Shown: positions 9,453 through 17,980 of the stretch, in pieces
Layout of the letters: every line of letters begins with the position of its first letter
Numbering within the stretch: position 1 is the first letter of the stretch
NCBI GenBank assembly: GCA_026004415.1
Contig: BPJC01000002.1
Coordinates: 124,001 to 188,000, forward strand
DNA: 64,000 nucleotides
Reading direction: 5' to 3'
Origin: Patescibacteria group bacterium
GTDB lineage: Bacteria; Patescibacteriota; Microgenomatia; UBA1406; GWC2-37-13
Program-made: the position numbers and the translations under genes
Notes under the pieces: model-generated
Told to the model about the DNA's origin: nothing
What the model saw: only the letters and a program-made list of their open reading frames with translations
Database searches by the model: none

Positions 9453-10454
9453 ATGAAAGAAAATAAGGATTTGCCATTAATTTATTATAATCCTGGATCT
9501 GGCTTTGGCAGGGCAAAAAAGTTGGCATCTAATTTATATGGAAGTAATCCAGAAAATTATTGTGGCATCTATAGTTTGCCTTATCCTGTTAATTTATTGC
9601 CAGGAAATCAAATTGTTTTAGTTGGTGGAGATGAGACAGCTGCCCGATTTTTAGCTTATCTGGCTCAAAGAGGCAAAAATGTTTGGGTTGTTCCTATGCC
9701 TGGCGGTCAGGAGAATGTAATACCAAGATCTTTAGGTGTCTCAGGTGCAACTGATCCTATTGCTGTATTAAGTCAGACAGAGGATTTTACTCCTATTACT
9801 ATAGGAAAGATTCAAGGTCCTAATAATCATAATTATTTTGTTTGGTATTCTGAATTCTCTGTGTTTGATGCTTTAGGTAGTTGTGTTTTAGCACAGATTG
9901 AAAAAATAAGAAATTTAGGTAATCGGGAACCTTCCCTTGATATAGCTCTGAGAAAATTAGCCAGAGTTATAGCTGGTATCTTAGGGTGTAAAGATTATTT
10001 GAAAAAGACTTTAGGATCTGGTTTTGATTATTTAGACATTGTGTATAGTTATCCAGAAAATACTTTTTATAAACATTTAAGAGCTTTAGGATTAACAGTT
10101 CTTTTGCCTCCATTTTTTGCTTATGGCAAAATGAATCTTTCTGGCAATCCTAATGATATAAACCTTTTAATACACGAATATAAAGAAACAGAGAGTTTAC
10201 AAGATCCTAGAATAGGTCAAATCTTTCAAGCTCTAATGTATATTATTGATATGGGATTTTCTCAAGCGTTTTCAAGGTTGTTTGCGCCATTTGGAACTAT
10301 TTGTAAGGTATCAATACCTGTTGGGGGGCAGGTTGATATTAGTAATTCTAATTTAAAATGTAATAGAGACTCTATTCCACATAGCATATCTCATTCAGGT
10401 CCTGTTTCGTTGACTTTTAAATCTGCTAATGTTTTTGTTCCTAAATTAAGATGA
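9453..10454 (+). CDS. Diacylglycerol/lipid-kinase-like protein with degenerate motif
   Basis: The N-terminus (YYNPGSGFGRAKKLA, residues 11-25) matches the first loop of DAGK/sphingosine-kinase catalytic domains. The nucleotide loop reads VGGDETA at 57-63 instead of the family's GGDGT, and the next glycine loop reads PMPGGQENVIPRSLG at 81-95 instead of PxGTxNDxAR. The C-terminal half has a beta-rich domain ending in a VFVPK element, as in the family. Total length (333) is usual. The family phosphorylates membrane lipids with ATP; the altered loop may mean a different substrate or a non-catalytic protein. The 3' end overlaps rnhB on the other strand by 64 bp. A TATAAT box lies at 9424-9429. Confidence 0.65.
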   Translation: MKENKDLPLIYYNPGSGFGRAKKLASNLYGSNPENYCGIYSLPYPVNLLPGNQIVLVGGDETAARFLAYLAQRGKNVWVVPMPGGQENVIPRSLGVSGATDPIAVLSQTEDFTPITIGKIQGPNNHNYFVWYSEFSVFDALGSCVLAQIEKIRNLGNREPSLDIALRKLARVIAGILGCKDYLKKTLGSGFDYLDIVYSYPENTFYKHLRALGLTVLLPPFFAYGKMNLSGNPNDINLLIHEYKETESLQDPRIGQIFQALMYIIDMGFSQAFSRLFAPFGTICKVSIPVGGQVDISNSNLKCNRDSIPHSISHSGPVSLTFKSANVFVPKLR

Positions 10455-11095
10455 GAAAGATATGATATTCTGTGAAGATTAGACACTCCAAAATTTATTA
10501 TTGCTTGCAGATGTTTTTTGGTTCCGTAACCTTTATTGTTAATCCAGTCATAACAAGAGTGCTTTAGATGTAAAAACTCCATAAGTTTGTCTCTAGTTAC
10601 TTTGGCATAGATTGAAGACAATGCAATTGAGATTGAAGTATTATCGCCTTTTTTTATAGGAAGGCTTGATAAATTTTTATAATTATCTTTGATTTTAAAA
10701 AAATCCGTCAATAGCAAGATTCTTTTGTTTGAGGTTTTTAGGGAGATAATATTGGCAAACTTTCGGCAGACTAGTCTGTATGTATTAGATATTCCAATTC
10801 TATCTATGGTTTGGTTAGAGATGTGAATAATAACTTTTTTTTCTAAATATTTTTTTGCTGATATTGCTATTTTTTGTCTCTGTTTGGCTGTTAATTTTTT
10901 TGAGTCTCTAATCCCAAGTTTAGTTAGTTCTGAGTTTTTTTGAATATACTTCTTTTTTATGGCAATAAAGCCAAATGTTATAGGGCCAGCCAACGATCCT
11001 CTGCCTACTTCATCTACGCCAAAGATCAAATCAAAGTTGTTTTTATGTTGTAATTCAATACTAAAGTCAGGACTCATTACCAATGATTTTTTCAA
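10391..11095 (-). CDS. rnhB: Ribonuclease HII
   Basis: Removes RNA from RNA-DNA hybrids during replication and repair. Residues 27-38 (VDEVGRGSLAGP) contain the DE pair of the catalytic site, IRDSKKLT near 73 is the second conserved block, LLTDFF near 130 holds a third Asp, and SSIYAKVTRD near 165 the last one. At 234 residues it is slightly longer than the family core. A second in-frame ATG at 11077 is also possible; the longer form overlaps galU upstream by 29 bp and the shorter by 11 bp, so either suggests coupling with galU. The last 21 codons overlap the convergent lipid-kinase-like gene. Confidence 0.95.
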   Translation of the reverse strand: MKKSLVMSPDFSIELQHKNNFDLIFGVDEVGRGSLAGPITFGFIAIKKKYIQKNSELTKLGIRDSKKLTAKQRQKIAISAKKYLEKKVIIHISNQTIDRIGISNTYRLVCRKFANIISLKTSNKRILLLTDFFKIKDNYKNLSSLPIKKGDNTSISIALSSIYAKVTRDKLMEFLHLKHSCYDWINNKGYGTKKHLQAIINFGVSNLHRISYLSHLNLGTKTLADLKVNETGPE

Positions 11096-11966
11096 GGAAA
11101 TCCCTAAATTCTCCGTTTACATCAGGGTGTTTTAAGGCAAACTCCACTACAGTTTTCAGATACTCAATTTTATTGCCTGTATCATAGTACTTGCCGTTTT
11201 TTATTTCAACTGCATAAACCTTTTTGTTGTCTTGGATCATAAGTTTTAAAGCATCATTATAGTAAAGTTCCTGTCCTTCTTTTAGGTTAGATAGTGCTGT
11301 GTCCAGGTAACTAAAGATATCAGGTGTTAAAATAAAACCTGAAACAGTTGCTAGATCTGATGGAGCCTTGTCTTTGCCTGGTTTTTCAATCAGTGTTTCA
11401 ACATCTATTATTCCTGGTTCTATTTCTTTGCCAGCGGCAAAACCGTACCTGTCGTATTCTTCATCTTTGGTAACCTTGATGCTTGCCAAACATGAGGCTT
11501 GATATTTTTCATAAGCCTTAATAAGTTGCTTGAATCTTGAAGGTTGCGCTGAGATAAAATCATCACTCCAAGTATAGATAAAGGGTTCATCTCCAATAAG
11601 ATGTCGTACATTCAAAAGCGGTGTGCCATTGCCATAGGGGCCTTTTTGCCTGACATAAACAAAGTTTGCCAACTCAGAGATTTTATTTACCTGATCAAGT
11701 AGTGGTTTCTTTTTTTCACCACCCATCTTTAGATTTTCAATTAAGTCTTTGCTTGGTGAGTCAAAATGGTCTTCTATTGTTCTTTTATGGTAACCAGTCA
11801 CTATGATAATGTCGGAAATTCCAGCATCTACTAGTTCTTCTACTACATACTGAATGATCGGTTTATCAACAATTGGCAACATCTCTTTTGGCATTGCTTT
11901 GGTTTGTGGTAAAAATCTGGTGCCAAAACCTGCCGCAGGAATAACAGCTTTAGTTATTTTTGTCAT
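11067..11966 (-). CDS. galU: UTP-glucose-1-phosphate uridylyltransferase
   Basis: Makes UDP-glucose from UTP and glucose-1-phosphate, a donor for the glycosyltransferases upstream. Residues 8-33 carry the nucleotidyltransferase signature (VIPAAGFGTRFLP, then MPKEMLPIVDKP), VEELVDAGISDIIIVTG follows, and IEKPGKDKAP near 192 is the GalU sugar-binding block. The length of 299 is normal. It ends inside the start of rnhB and begins 6 bp after the Ig-like gene at 11973, so the three form a tight minus-strand operon. Confidence 0.97.
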   Translation of the reverse strand: MTKITKAVIPAAGFGTRFLPQTKAMPKEMLPIVDKPIIQYVVEELVDAGISDIIIVTGYHKRTIEDHFDSPSKDLIENLKMGGEKKKPLLDQVNKISELANFVYVRQKGPYGNGTPLLNVRHLIGDEPFIYTWSDDFISAQPSRFKQLIKAYEKYQASCLASIKVTKDEEYDRYGFAAGKEIEPGIIDVETLIEKPGKDKAPSDLATVSGFILTPDIFSYLDTALSNLKEGQELYYNDALKLMIQDNKKVYAVEIKNGKYYDTGNKIEYLKTVVEFALKHPDVNGEFRDFLEKIIGNES

Positions 11967-11972
11967 AATAAT

Positions 11973-12383
11973 TTATTCGAACTTAACACTAATTTTTTTC
12001 TGGATCTGAATATTATCTACAACAGCAGTAATATTTGCAACACCAGGTTGATTTGATGTTATATAAAAAGACGCTCTGCCATTTTCATCGCTTATTATAA
12101 AAGACGGTGATACAGTGCCAAGATTAGTTTGAATTAAAACTCTTTTATCTTTTAGCGGGATATCGTTTTCGTTTCTTACAAAGACATCGATCCTAGCTTT
12201 TTGGTTGTCTGCAATCTTAATCTTTACTGGATATGCAGTTACTATTGTTTTTTCTGCTGATGGCGTGTAATACTTTTCAGCTCTGGTTAGAGATAAAAGT
12301 TGGTCTTGAAAAAATAAGGCAAAGCTAAAAAATATAGAAAATAAGAAGAAGGCTCCGGCAAGGATTAGGAATTTTTTATCCAT
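11973..12383 (-). CDS. Membrane-anchored Ig-like (bacterial Ig / invasin Big-1 type) protein
   Basis: A 136-residue protein with one N-terminal hydrophobic segment (residues 5-28) that anchors it or serves as an uncleaved signal. The rest is a single beta-sandwich: KIADNQKARIDVFVRNENDI, KDKRVLIQTNLGTVSP and DENGRASFYITSNQPGVANITA follow the Big-1 pattern (V.. D..G.P....v......G........t...G.a...l.S...G...vtA). It probably faces outside and could be an adhesin or a structural spacer. It is the first gene of the galU-rnhB operon; an envelope link is inferred from that position. Confidence 0.75.
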   Translation of the reverse strand: MDKKFLILAGAFFLFSIFFSFALFFQDQLLSLTRAEKYYTPSAEKTIVTAYPVKIKIADNQKARIDVFVRNENDIPLKDKRVLIQTNLGTVSPSFIISDENGRASFYITSNQPGVANITAVVDNIQIQKKISVKFE

Positions 12384-12699
12384 AACTTAATTTTATCAAA
12401 GAATTTTATTTTTGTTTGCAACAATAAAATGTTGTTATTTAGCATACTCTGCTTTAATGAAAAGAATCAAATTGCCCCATGTTTTAATAAAAGGCATATT
12501 ATAATTTTACTTATAATCCTTTTATTATTTATTAGAAGTGTTTCTGGCTTGTTTTATAGTTGGTTTTATCAAAATTAGGTCGTTTGTTTTAAGACTTTAT
12601 TTTTATTTATCTTTGGTATTTTTAGGATTCGGTTATAGTTTTTAAAGGAAAATCAAGTTTAGATAGTATTTAAGTTAACTATAATATAATATCAATGGT
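12384..12699. other. Intergenic region with one possible small membrane ORF
   Basis: A 316-bp AT-rich gap between a minus-strand operon and the plus-strand pseudouridine synthase. On the plus strand it holds a 49-codon reading frame at 12429-12578 (listed separately) and two overlapping TATAAT boxes at 12680-12690, 9 nt before the ATG at 12700. I see no RNA gene or terminator hairpin. Confidence 0.5.
12429..12578 (+). CDS. Possible small membrane protein, 49 residues
   Basis: A short frame from ATG to TAG. Residues 24-38 are strongly hydrophobic (IIILLIILLLFI), followed by RSVSGLFYSWFYQN, which looks like a membrane segment with an aromatic tail. There is no Shine-Dalgarno and no clear -10 box. 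Frames of this size arise easily in AT-rich DNA, so this is a candidate only. Confidence 0.25.
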   Translation: MLLFSILCFNEKNQIAPCFNKRHIIILLIILLLFIRSVSGLFYSWFYQN

Positions 12700-13416
12700 A
12701 TGAGAGTGCGTATTAACAAGTATCTTGCCACCTGCGGTTTGGGTTCTCGCAGAAGAGTTGAAAGTTATATTAATCAGAAAAAGGTAAGCATAAACGGCAA
12801 GTTGGCAAGACTTTATGATTATGTTTGTCCTGAGACTGATACTGTAATGGTTGGAAAAAAAATTGTTAAACCTAAAAAATTTGAGTATTATATACTGAAT
12901 AAGCCTAAAGGCGTTGTTTCAACAACAAAAGATGAATTTGGCAGGAAAACTGTTTTAGATTTTGTAAAGACTAAAGCAAAATTAAAGATTGCCGGAAGGC
13001 TTGATATTGACACAACAGGAGTTGTTCTGCTTACTGATGATGCTGATTTAATTACAAAAATTACTCAGTCTAAAAATAATATTGTCAAAACTTACAGGGT
13101 TGTTGTTGCTGGGCGCTTAGATCAAGACAAAATTAAGTTATTGGAACAAGGAGTTAATCTTGGAGGATATGTCACAAAACCAGCCAACGTTGAGGTTGTA
13201 GAGATTGGCAAAAATAGATCAGTTTTTAATTTGAGTCTTTCTGAAGGCAAATATCATCAAATTAAGAAAATGTGTGAAAGAATAAAACTTCCGTTTATTG
13301 AGTTAACAAGAATTGCAATCGGCGGTTTGAGCTTGGGTAGTCTTATGCCGGGTCAGGTAAAGAAACTTAAGAGGTCAGAAATTTATAAAATCTTTAATTT
13401 AAAAAACTTAAGCTGA
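12700..13416 (+). CDS. Pseudouridine synthase, RsuA/RluB/RluE family
   Basis: Isomerises a uridine in rRNA. Residues 1-55 are an S4 RNA-binding domain (RINKYLATCGLGSRRRVESYI), LNKPKGVVST at 67-76 is the conserved lead-in, and AGRLDIDTTGVVLLTDD at 98-114 holds the GRLD motif with the catalytic Asp102. The tail GKYHQIKKMC near 185 is the family's last motif. At 238 residues it is full length. Two TATAAT boxes lie 9-14 nt before the start. The tail overlaps tmk on the other strand by 9 bp. Which rRNA position it modifies cannot be read from sequence. Confidence 0.93.
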   Translation: MRVRINKYLATCGLGSRRRVESYINQKKVSINGKLARLYDYVCPETDTVMVGKKIVKPKKFEYYILNKPKGVVSTTKDEFGRKTVLDFVKTKAKLKIAGRLDIDTTGVVLLTDDADLITKITQSKNNIVKTYRVVVAGRLDQDKIKLLEQGVNLGGYVTKPANVEVVEIGKNRSVFNLSLSEGKYHQIKKMCERIKLPFIELTRIAIGGLSLGSLMPGQVKKLKRSEIYKIFNLKNLS

Positions 13417-14406
13417 TTTCATGTTTTTTTCAATACAGGATACTATGTCTTTGTGAATCTCTACTATTGATTTTAATTTGTTGTTAGAGATGCAGTTTAT
13501 TGTCTGCCAGTGATTGAATAGCTTTGTTAGTTTAAGGTACATAACTCTTGTTTGTTGTTGATAAGTTATCAGTTCTTCTGTTAGGTCTTTGCCTTGTTTT
13601 TGCAGATACTCTCTTTTTTGTTTTTTTTGAATAAGCTTTTGGGCTGTTTGAGTATCTACATCCAAGTAGATTGTAATATCTTCAAGAGGAAGTAGGTTGG
13701 TTTTGTATTCTAGATCAATTATCCAGTTTATAAACTTCATCTGTAGGGCGGCTGGCTTTCGCACTGTCTGAAAGGCTAAGTTAGAGCTTGTATATCTATT
13801 GCATATTATTATGGCGCCTTCTGTTAATAGTTTTTTCATTTCAGAGACTACTGTTTGTCTATCTTGGGCATATAAAACCGATATTAGCTCTGGTGCAACT
13901 TGATTTAAAGGTCCAAACTCTTTATTTAAAAATCTGGCAATTGTTTGTCCGTAGATAGAACCAAAATACTGGGGAAAGTCGTATAGTTTTACTTTTTTGC
14001 CTTTATTTTTAAAATGCTTAACTAATAGATCGCTCTGAGTTTTTTTTCCAGCTCCGTCTCCGCCATCAATAACTATTAAGTAACCATTTTTCCTTTTTAA
14101 AAACTCAATGTGGTCAATAAACTCTTTTAAGATAAAAATAAGATTGTCATCGTCATAAAACCTTTGGTAAATATAGAACTCTGGAAAGTCAAAGCTCAAT
14201 TGTTTAAAAACACTACCCTTTCGGCAAAGTCTTAGTATTGGCTTTTTAAGGTTCAAAAGTTTTTTAAGTGTCTTATTGTCATGATTGTTGTCAATTATTA
14301 TGAAATCACTATCTTTAGCTTTTGTTTGTTTTAAATTAAGGTTAGTTAGAAGGCTATTTAGTTGTCGGCTGAGTTTTGAGTTAGTTATTGTAAGGTTGAG
14401 CTTCAT
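13408..14406 (-). CDS. tmk: Thymidylate kinase with about 100-residue N-terminal extension
   Basis: Phosphorylates dTMP to dTDP. The kinase core starts near residue 108; the P-loop is GGDGAGKKTQ at 115-124, and CNRYTSSNLAFQ near 205 matches the DRYxxSxxAYQ motif with Asn in place of Asp. The LID region follows with DVDTQTAQKLI. A normal thymidylate kinase is about 205-215 residues; this one is 332 because the first 100 residues form a separate small alpha/beta segment (DFIIIDNN, KPILRLCRK) that I do not recognise. Its ATG overlaps the end of the Clp-like gene by 26 bp, so the two are co-expressed. The extension is the odd feature. Confidence 0.88.
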   Translation of the reverse strand: MKLNLTITNSKLSRQLNSLLTNLNLKQTKAKDSDFIIIDNNHDNKTLKKLLNLKKPILRLCRKGSVFKQLSFDFPEFYIYQRFYDDDNLIFILKEFIDHIEFLKRKNGYLIVIDGGDGAGKKTQSDLLVKHFKNKGKKVKLYDFPQYFGSIYGQTIARFLNKEFGPLNQVAPELISVLYAQDRQTVVSEMKKLLTEGAIIICNRYTSSNLAFQTVRKPAALQMKFINWIIDLEYKTNLLPLEDITIYLDVDTQTAQKLIQKKQKREYLQKQGKDLTEELITYQQQTRVMYLKLTKLFNHWQTINCISNNKLKSIVEIHKDIVSCIEKNMKSA

Positions 14407-16558
14407 TGAGTTTTTTTAAAATTGCGTCTATAATTTTGCTTTCAATTATCTCTGATATTACTCTGTCAACCTCTCTAGCGCCAAACTTTTTATAATTGGT
14501 TTCTGAAAAAATATTATCCCAGTCCAATTGATTTATGTCAAACTTTATTTTTATATTATGTTTTTTTTCATAACTTGTGATAAGATCTTGGGTTTTGTGT
14601 TTAGCTATTTCTATAATAATTTGTTTAGGCAAAGGCTTGTAAAGTATAATGTCGTCAAATCTATTCAATAGTTCTGGAGAAAAGATTTTGGCATCAATAA
14701 GTTTTTGTATAAATGCGTTTTTATCTACAGTTTCATCTATTTGGTCTGCCAAAGCATTTGATGTTGCAATAATAAAAGAGAATCTGAACTCTAGTTTTTT
14801 GCCAAAACTAGTTGTAAGGTATCCTTCATCTAATATAGTCATAAACAGTTCTTGAATTTCTCTGTTTGCTTTTTCAAATTCATCTAAAAGTAGAACATTA
14901 TATTTGTTGTTTTCCAGTTTTAATTCTAACTCTGATTGTATATTAGCTTTTTTGTCGCCTAAAAGATAAGTTGCGCTTGGAACTGCGTTCATGTCAAGTC
15001 GTATCAACTTATCACTAGAACCAAAAAAAATCTCTGCTATTGTTTTGGCTGTGTGGGTTTTACCTACTCCTGTAGGTCCTAATAAAAGAAAACTGGCTAA
15101 TGGCTTTTTGTTTTTGCCAATATTTAAGACTGCTTTTTTCAAAGCCAGACTTATATTTGAAACAGCTGATTGTTGGTAAAGAATTTTTTTGTTTAAAATT
15201 TTGTCTATATTAAGCAGTTTTTGTTTTATTTCATTAGTTAAGTTAAAAGGAATATCGCTTTTTATTTTTAAAAATTCTGTAATTGTCTCTGGCCTTATTA
15301 GTTTGATTTTGTTTTTTAAAACAAAAGAAATTAGCTCATCTGTTAGCTTGAAGATTTTTTCTGGAAAAGGTATGTCTGTAATTAAATAATCTGATTTGTC
15401 GATAATGGAACAGATTGCCTCATAAGTAAAGGTTACTTTATACTTTTGTTCATAGTAAAAACATTTATTAAGTAAAATTTCTTTAGCTTGTGTTTTGCTA
15501 ACTGGTTTTAGATTAACAATTTGAAAAGTTTTATCAATATTGTTAAATCTTTGTTTGAGATCTAAATAAGCGTAAGGCTCTAATATAGTTATGATATGAA
15601 CATAGTTAGATTGTATGAGTTGGTATATTATATTGTTTAAATTAAACAATTTATTGTCAATATAATCAAATAAATCTTCTATAAACAGTATAATATTGCC
15701 TGCATATTCAGCTTCATAGATAATTTTTTTTAATAATTTAGTGTTTTGTAACATATCGGAAGAGTAATTTAAAAATTCGGTAAGGTTAAGTCGAAAAATT
15801 CTGTAATCATCTAATCTGTTTTTGCATTCGTTATCATATATGTTTTTTGCCAAAGCATAAACAAGACTGTGTTTGCCAACCCCAGACTCGCCTAAAATTA
15901 TTGTATTGCCTCCATAATCTTTCAGTAAAGTTGTTTTTAATAGATTTAGTTCATCTTCTCTATCCAAAATCTCTGTTAATTGGGACAAAAATTTGTTGTT
16001 GGTTAATTCCTGACTGTATTTTTCAATTGTTGGAGTGTATCCTTTGTCCCAGTCTTTGGCTATTGGTTTGAGTTTAAATATAAACTCAAGCCAGTAATGG
16101 TGATGGTATCTATGATTGTGTTTTAAAAAAATGTCAAACCAGTCATCTCCTGCTTTAATATTTTCAGGTTGTAAAATTCTTTGTTTCAGAAACTCTTTTT
16201 TTAGTTTAAGCAGTCGTTTGGAATAAGGATTAATAAGTTCTTTAATGCTGTATAAGATAAATAAAATTAAGTGTAGTGTGAAAAAGACTGGAAAAAAAAG
16301 CAAAACTAAAAATAATACTATGGAGAAAATGAGCAAAACAGTGGATCTAATTACAAAACCCAGTGATCTTGAACTAAGATCAAAAATGAGGTTAGATAAA
16401 AGATCTTTGTCTTTATACTTTTTGTTTAAAAAGCCCGATGTTTTTTTCCAAGGATAAAATAGAGTGAATAGCAACTTGTTAACAGAAAAAAAATAAGGCA
16501 AAAATAGAAGCAGTTTGAAATAGGTTTTAAAAAAATCAAAAAAATAATCTTTAATCAT
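14381..16558 (-). CDS. Membrane-anchored Clp-like ATPase with two AAA modules
   Basis: A 725-residue Clp/HSP100-type unfoldase. Residues about 10-30 and 75-105 are hydrophobic and should place the N-terminus in the membrane. The first AAA module has Walker A GESGVGKHS near 221 and Walker B-like IILFIEDLFD. The second has Walker A GPTGVGKTHT near 493, Walker B VLLLDEFEKANREIQELF, and a sensor region RFSFIIATSNA, ending in the KFGAREVDRVI box of ClpB-type C-terminal domains. The usual soluble N-domain repeat is missing. It probably unfolds or remodels proteins at the membrane; no ClpP gene or obvious ClpP-binding loop is visible here. It is co-transcribed with tmk. Confidence 0.88.
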   Translation of the reverse strand: MIKDYFFDFFKTYFKLLLFLPYFFSVNKLLFTLFYPWKKTSGFLNKKYKDKDLLSNLIFDLSSRSLGFVIRSTVLLIFSIVLFLVLLFFPVFFTLHLILFILYSIKELINPYSKRLLKLKKEFLKQRILQPENIKAGDDWFDIFLKHNHRYHHHYWLEFIFKLKPIAKDWDKGYTPTIEKYSQELTNNKFLSQLTEILDREDELNLLKTTLLKDYGGNTIILGESGVGKHSLVYALAKNIYDNECKNRLDDYRIFRLNLTEFLNYSSDMLQNTKLLKKIIYEAEYAGNIILFIEDLFDYIDNKLFNLNNIIYQLIQSNYVHIITILEPYAYLDLKQRFNNIDKTFQIVNLKPVSKTQAKEILLNKCFYYEQKYKVTFTYEAICSIIDKSDYLITDIPFPEKIFKLTDELISFVLKNKIKLIRPETITEFLKIKSDIPFNLTNEIKQKLLNIDKILNKKILYQQSAVSNISLALKKAVLNIGKNKKPLASFLLLGPTGVGKTHTAKTIAEIFFGSSDKLIRLDMNAVPSATYLLGDKKANIQSELELKLENNKYNVLLLDEFEKANREIQELFMTILDEGYLTTSFGKKLEFRFSFIIATSNALADQIDETVDKNAFIQKLIDAKIFSPELLNRFDDIILYKPLPKQIIIEIAKHKTQDLITSYEKKHNIKIKFDINQLDWDNIFSETNYKKFGAREVDRVISEIIESKIIDAILKKLNEAQPYNN

Positions 16559-16605
16559 ACTTTATTAACATTGTAACCAAAATGTTAGTAGTTATCTATA
16601 TCCTG

Positions 16606-17064
16606 TTATTTTTGTAAGTCGCCGATGTAAAAGTTTTCAAGGTTTTCTTTAGCTTTATCTGAATGTGGAGTGCCGCTTCCCATAGGTCTTGTTTCAAATA
16701 ATTCAGTTGCGTCTTTGCCACAACCTTGCAAAATTGAATCTCCTCCTGGATGTTTTTCAATAAAGCTAGTTACATCATAAACCTTGTCGTGAATTATCAT
16801 CCAACAATCAGATTTACTGGAGTGTTGGGCAACTTCTGCCATTGTATAGACTTTGTTGTTGGCATTAGTATCTTCATTTTGTTCATTTGTCTCTTCTGTG
16901 TTTATTTCAGTCTCTTGAGTATCAGAGTTATTTTCCTCGTTGGCTGGGACTGCGCTTGACGGATTGCTAGTAGTTTTTTGGCGGCTTAAAAAATAAACAC
17001 TTCCTATTAAAATCAATGTTACTATGATAGCAGATGCAATAATCAATGTTTTAGTTTTATCCAT
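16606..17064 (-). CDS. Cytochrome b5-like heme-binding protein with N-terminal anchor
   Basis: A 152-residue protein with an N-terminal membrane segment (residues 6-27), a Ser/Asn/Glu-rich linker to about residue 70, and a C-terminal cytochrome b5 domain. The HPGG motif is near residues 103-106 (FIEKHPGGDSIL), the domain opens with SKSDCWMIIHDKVYDV, and a His in TPHSDKAKENL is well placed as the second heme ligand. The family binds one heme b for electron transfer. It would sit on the outer face of the membrane. No partner oxidase or reductase is adjacent; a ferric-reductase-like membrane protein lies at 57691 in this window. Confidence 0.87.
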   Translation of the reverse strand: MDKTKTLIIASAIIVTLILIGSVYFLSRQKTTSNPSSAVPANEENNSDTQETEINTEETNEQNEDTNANNKVYTMAEVAQHSSKSDCWMIIHDKVYDVTSFIEKHPGGDSILQGCGKDATELFETRPMGSGTPHSDKAKENLENFYIGDLQK

Positions 17065-17332
17065 AATAGTTATAGTTTAATTTTTAATTGTTTTAGAAGT
17101 TTATCTAACTTAAGGATTTTAGTCAATAGTTTTTTAATTAGATCTTTGTGAACTTGTGTTTTGCTTATATAAATTGGTAAGCAAAGAAGCAATAAACAGT
17201 CGTTTATTCTGTTGTGCCAAAGGTTGTTAATGAAAATGTTGTTTTCATAGTATCAGTTTTAAGCGTTTAGTTTGTTGTCTATTATTTTCATTAAAAATTT
17301 TAAAATATCATTTAAAGTGCTGTTTTGAGATG

Positions 17333-17980
17333 TTATAAAGCAAATTTTATATAATAAATCTGTTTGTTTTTTTTCAATGCTAGTTTTTGGTATTTAGTAG
17401 GCAAGATTAGTTCTTCATAATCCTTAAGTTGTTGCAGTTGCATATCATTCAGTAAATCTGTTGTGTTGTTTAGGATTTTGTATTTTGTTTGTTTTAATAC
17501 TTTAACTGTGTATTCGTACAGGTGTTTGTTGTCGGTTTTTATGTTTATCTGACAGTCTTTTTGGCTGATTTTTTTGTAAATATGCAAAAAGCGAATATTT
17601 GTGAGTCTGTGTTTTTCTTGTTTTTTTCTTTCAAAAGGATCTGGGAACACAATCCAAATTTTTGAGGCTTTTTTGATTTTAAACAGTTCTGGCAGGTTCT
17701 GGATGCGTTCTCTTAAAAACAAGGCATTAAACAAATGTTTTTCTTTAGCTATTTTTGCTCCCCAGACTAACCTGTTTGATCTAAAATCTACTGCAATGCA
17801 CAAAGTATTGGGATTTTTTTCTGCTAAATATACTGTATACTCTCCTCTGCCTGAAGCTAGTTCCAGATAAATTTCGTCTGCTGAGTTAATCTTTTTTTTT
17901 ATCAAATTTAAGTTGTTTTTATCAAAGCAATTATCAAGTCGTTTGAACTCAAGAAATTTTTTTGTTTTAGCTCTGCTCAT
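17333..17980 (-). CDS. trmB: tRNA (guanine-N7-)-methyltransferase
   Basis: Makes m7G46 in tRNA variable loops. Residues about 33-45 (DEIYLELASGRGEYT) are the SAM-binding motif I with Glu/Gly pattern, CIAVDFRSNRL is motif II, and the family-specific WIVFPDPFERKKQEKHRLTN block near 110-130 is well kept. The C-terminal TKYQKLALKKNKQIYYIKF matches the TrmB tail. The length of 215 is usual. The start is 1 bp from the MscS stop, so the two are translationally linked. Confidence 0.95.
   Translation of the reverse strand: MSRAKTKKFLEFKRLDNCFDKNNLNLIKKKINSADEIYLELASGRGEYTVYLAEKNPNTLCIAVDFRSNRLVWGAKIAKEKHLFNALFLRERIQNLPELFKIKKASKIWIVFPDPFERKKQEKHRLTNIRFLHIYKKISQKDCQINIKTDNKHLYEYTVKVLKQTKYKILNNTTDLLNDMQLQQLKDYEELILPTKYQKLALKKNKQIYYIKFAL

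Noticed and set aside
17070-17252. 60-codon open stretch on the minus strand upstream of trmB (basic, Leu/Lys-rich)
   Set aside because: It has no usable start codon, no ribosome-binding site and no recognised motif; could be a remnant but cannot be supported.
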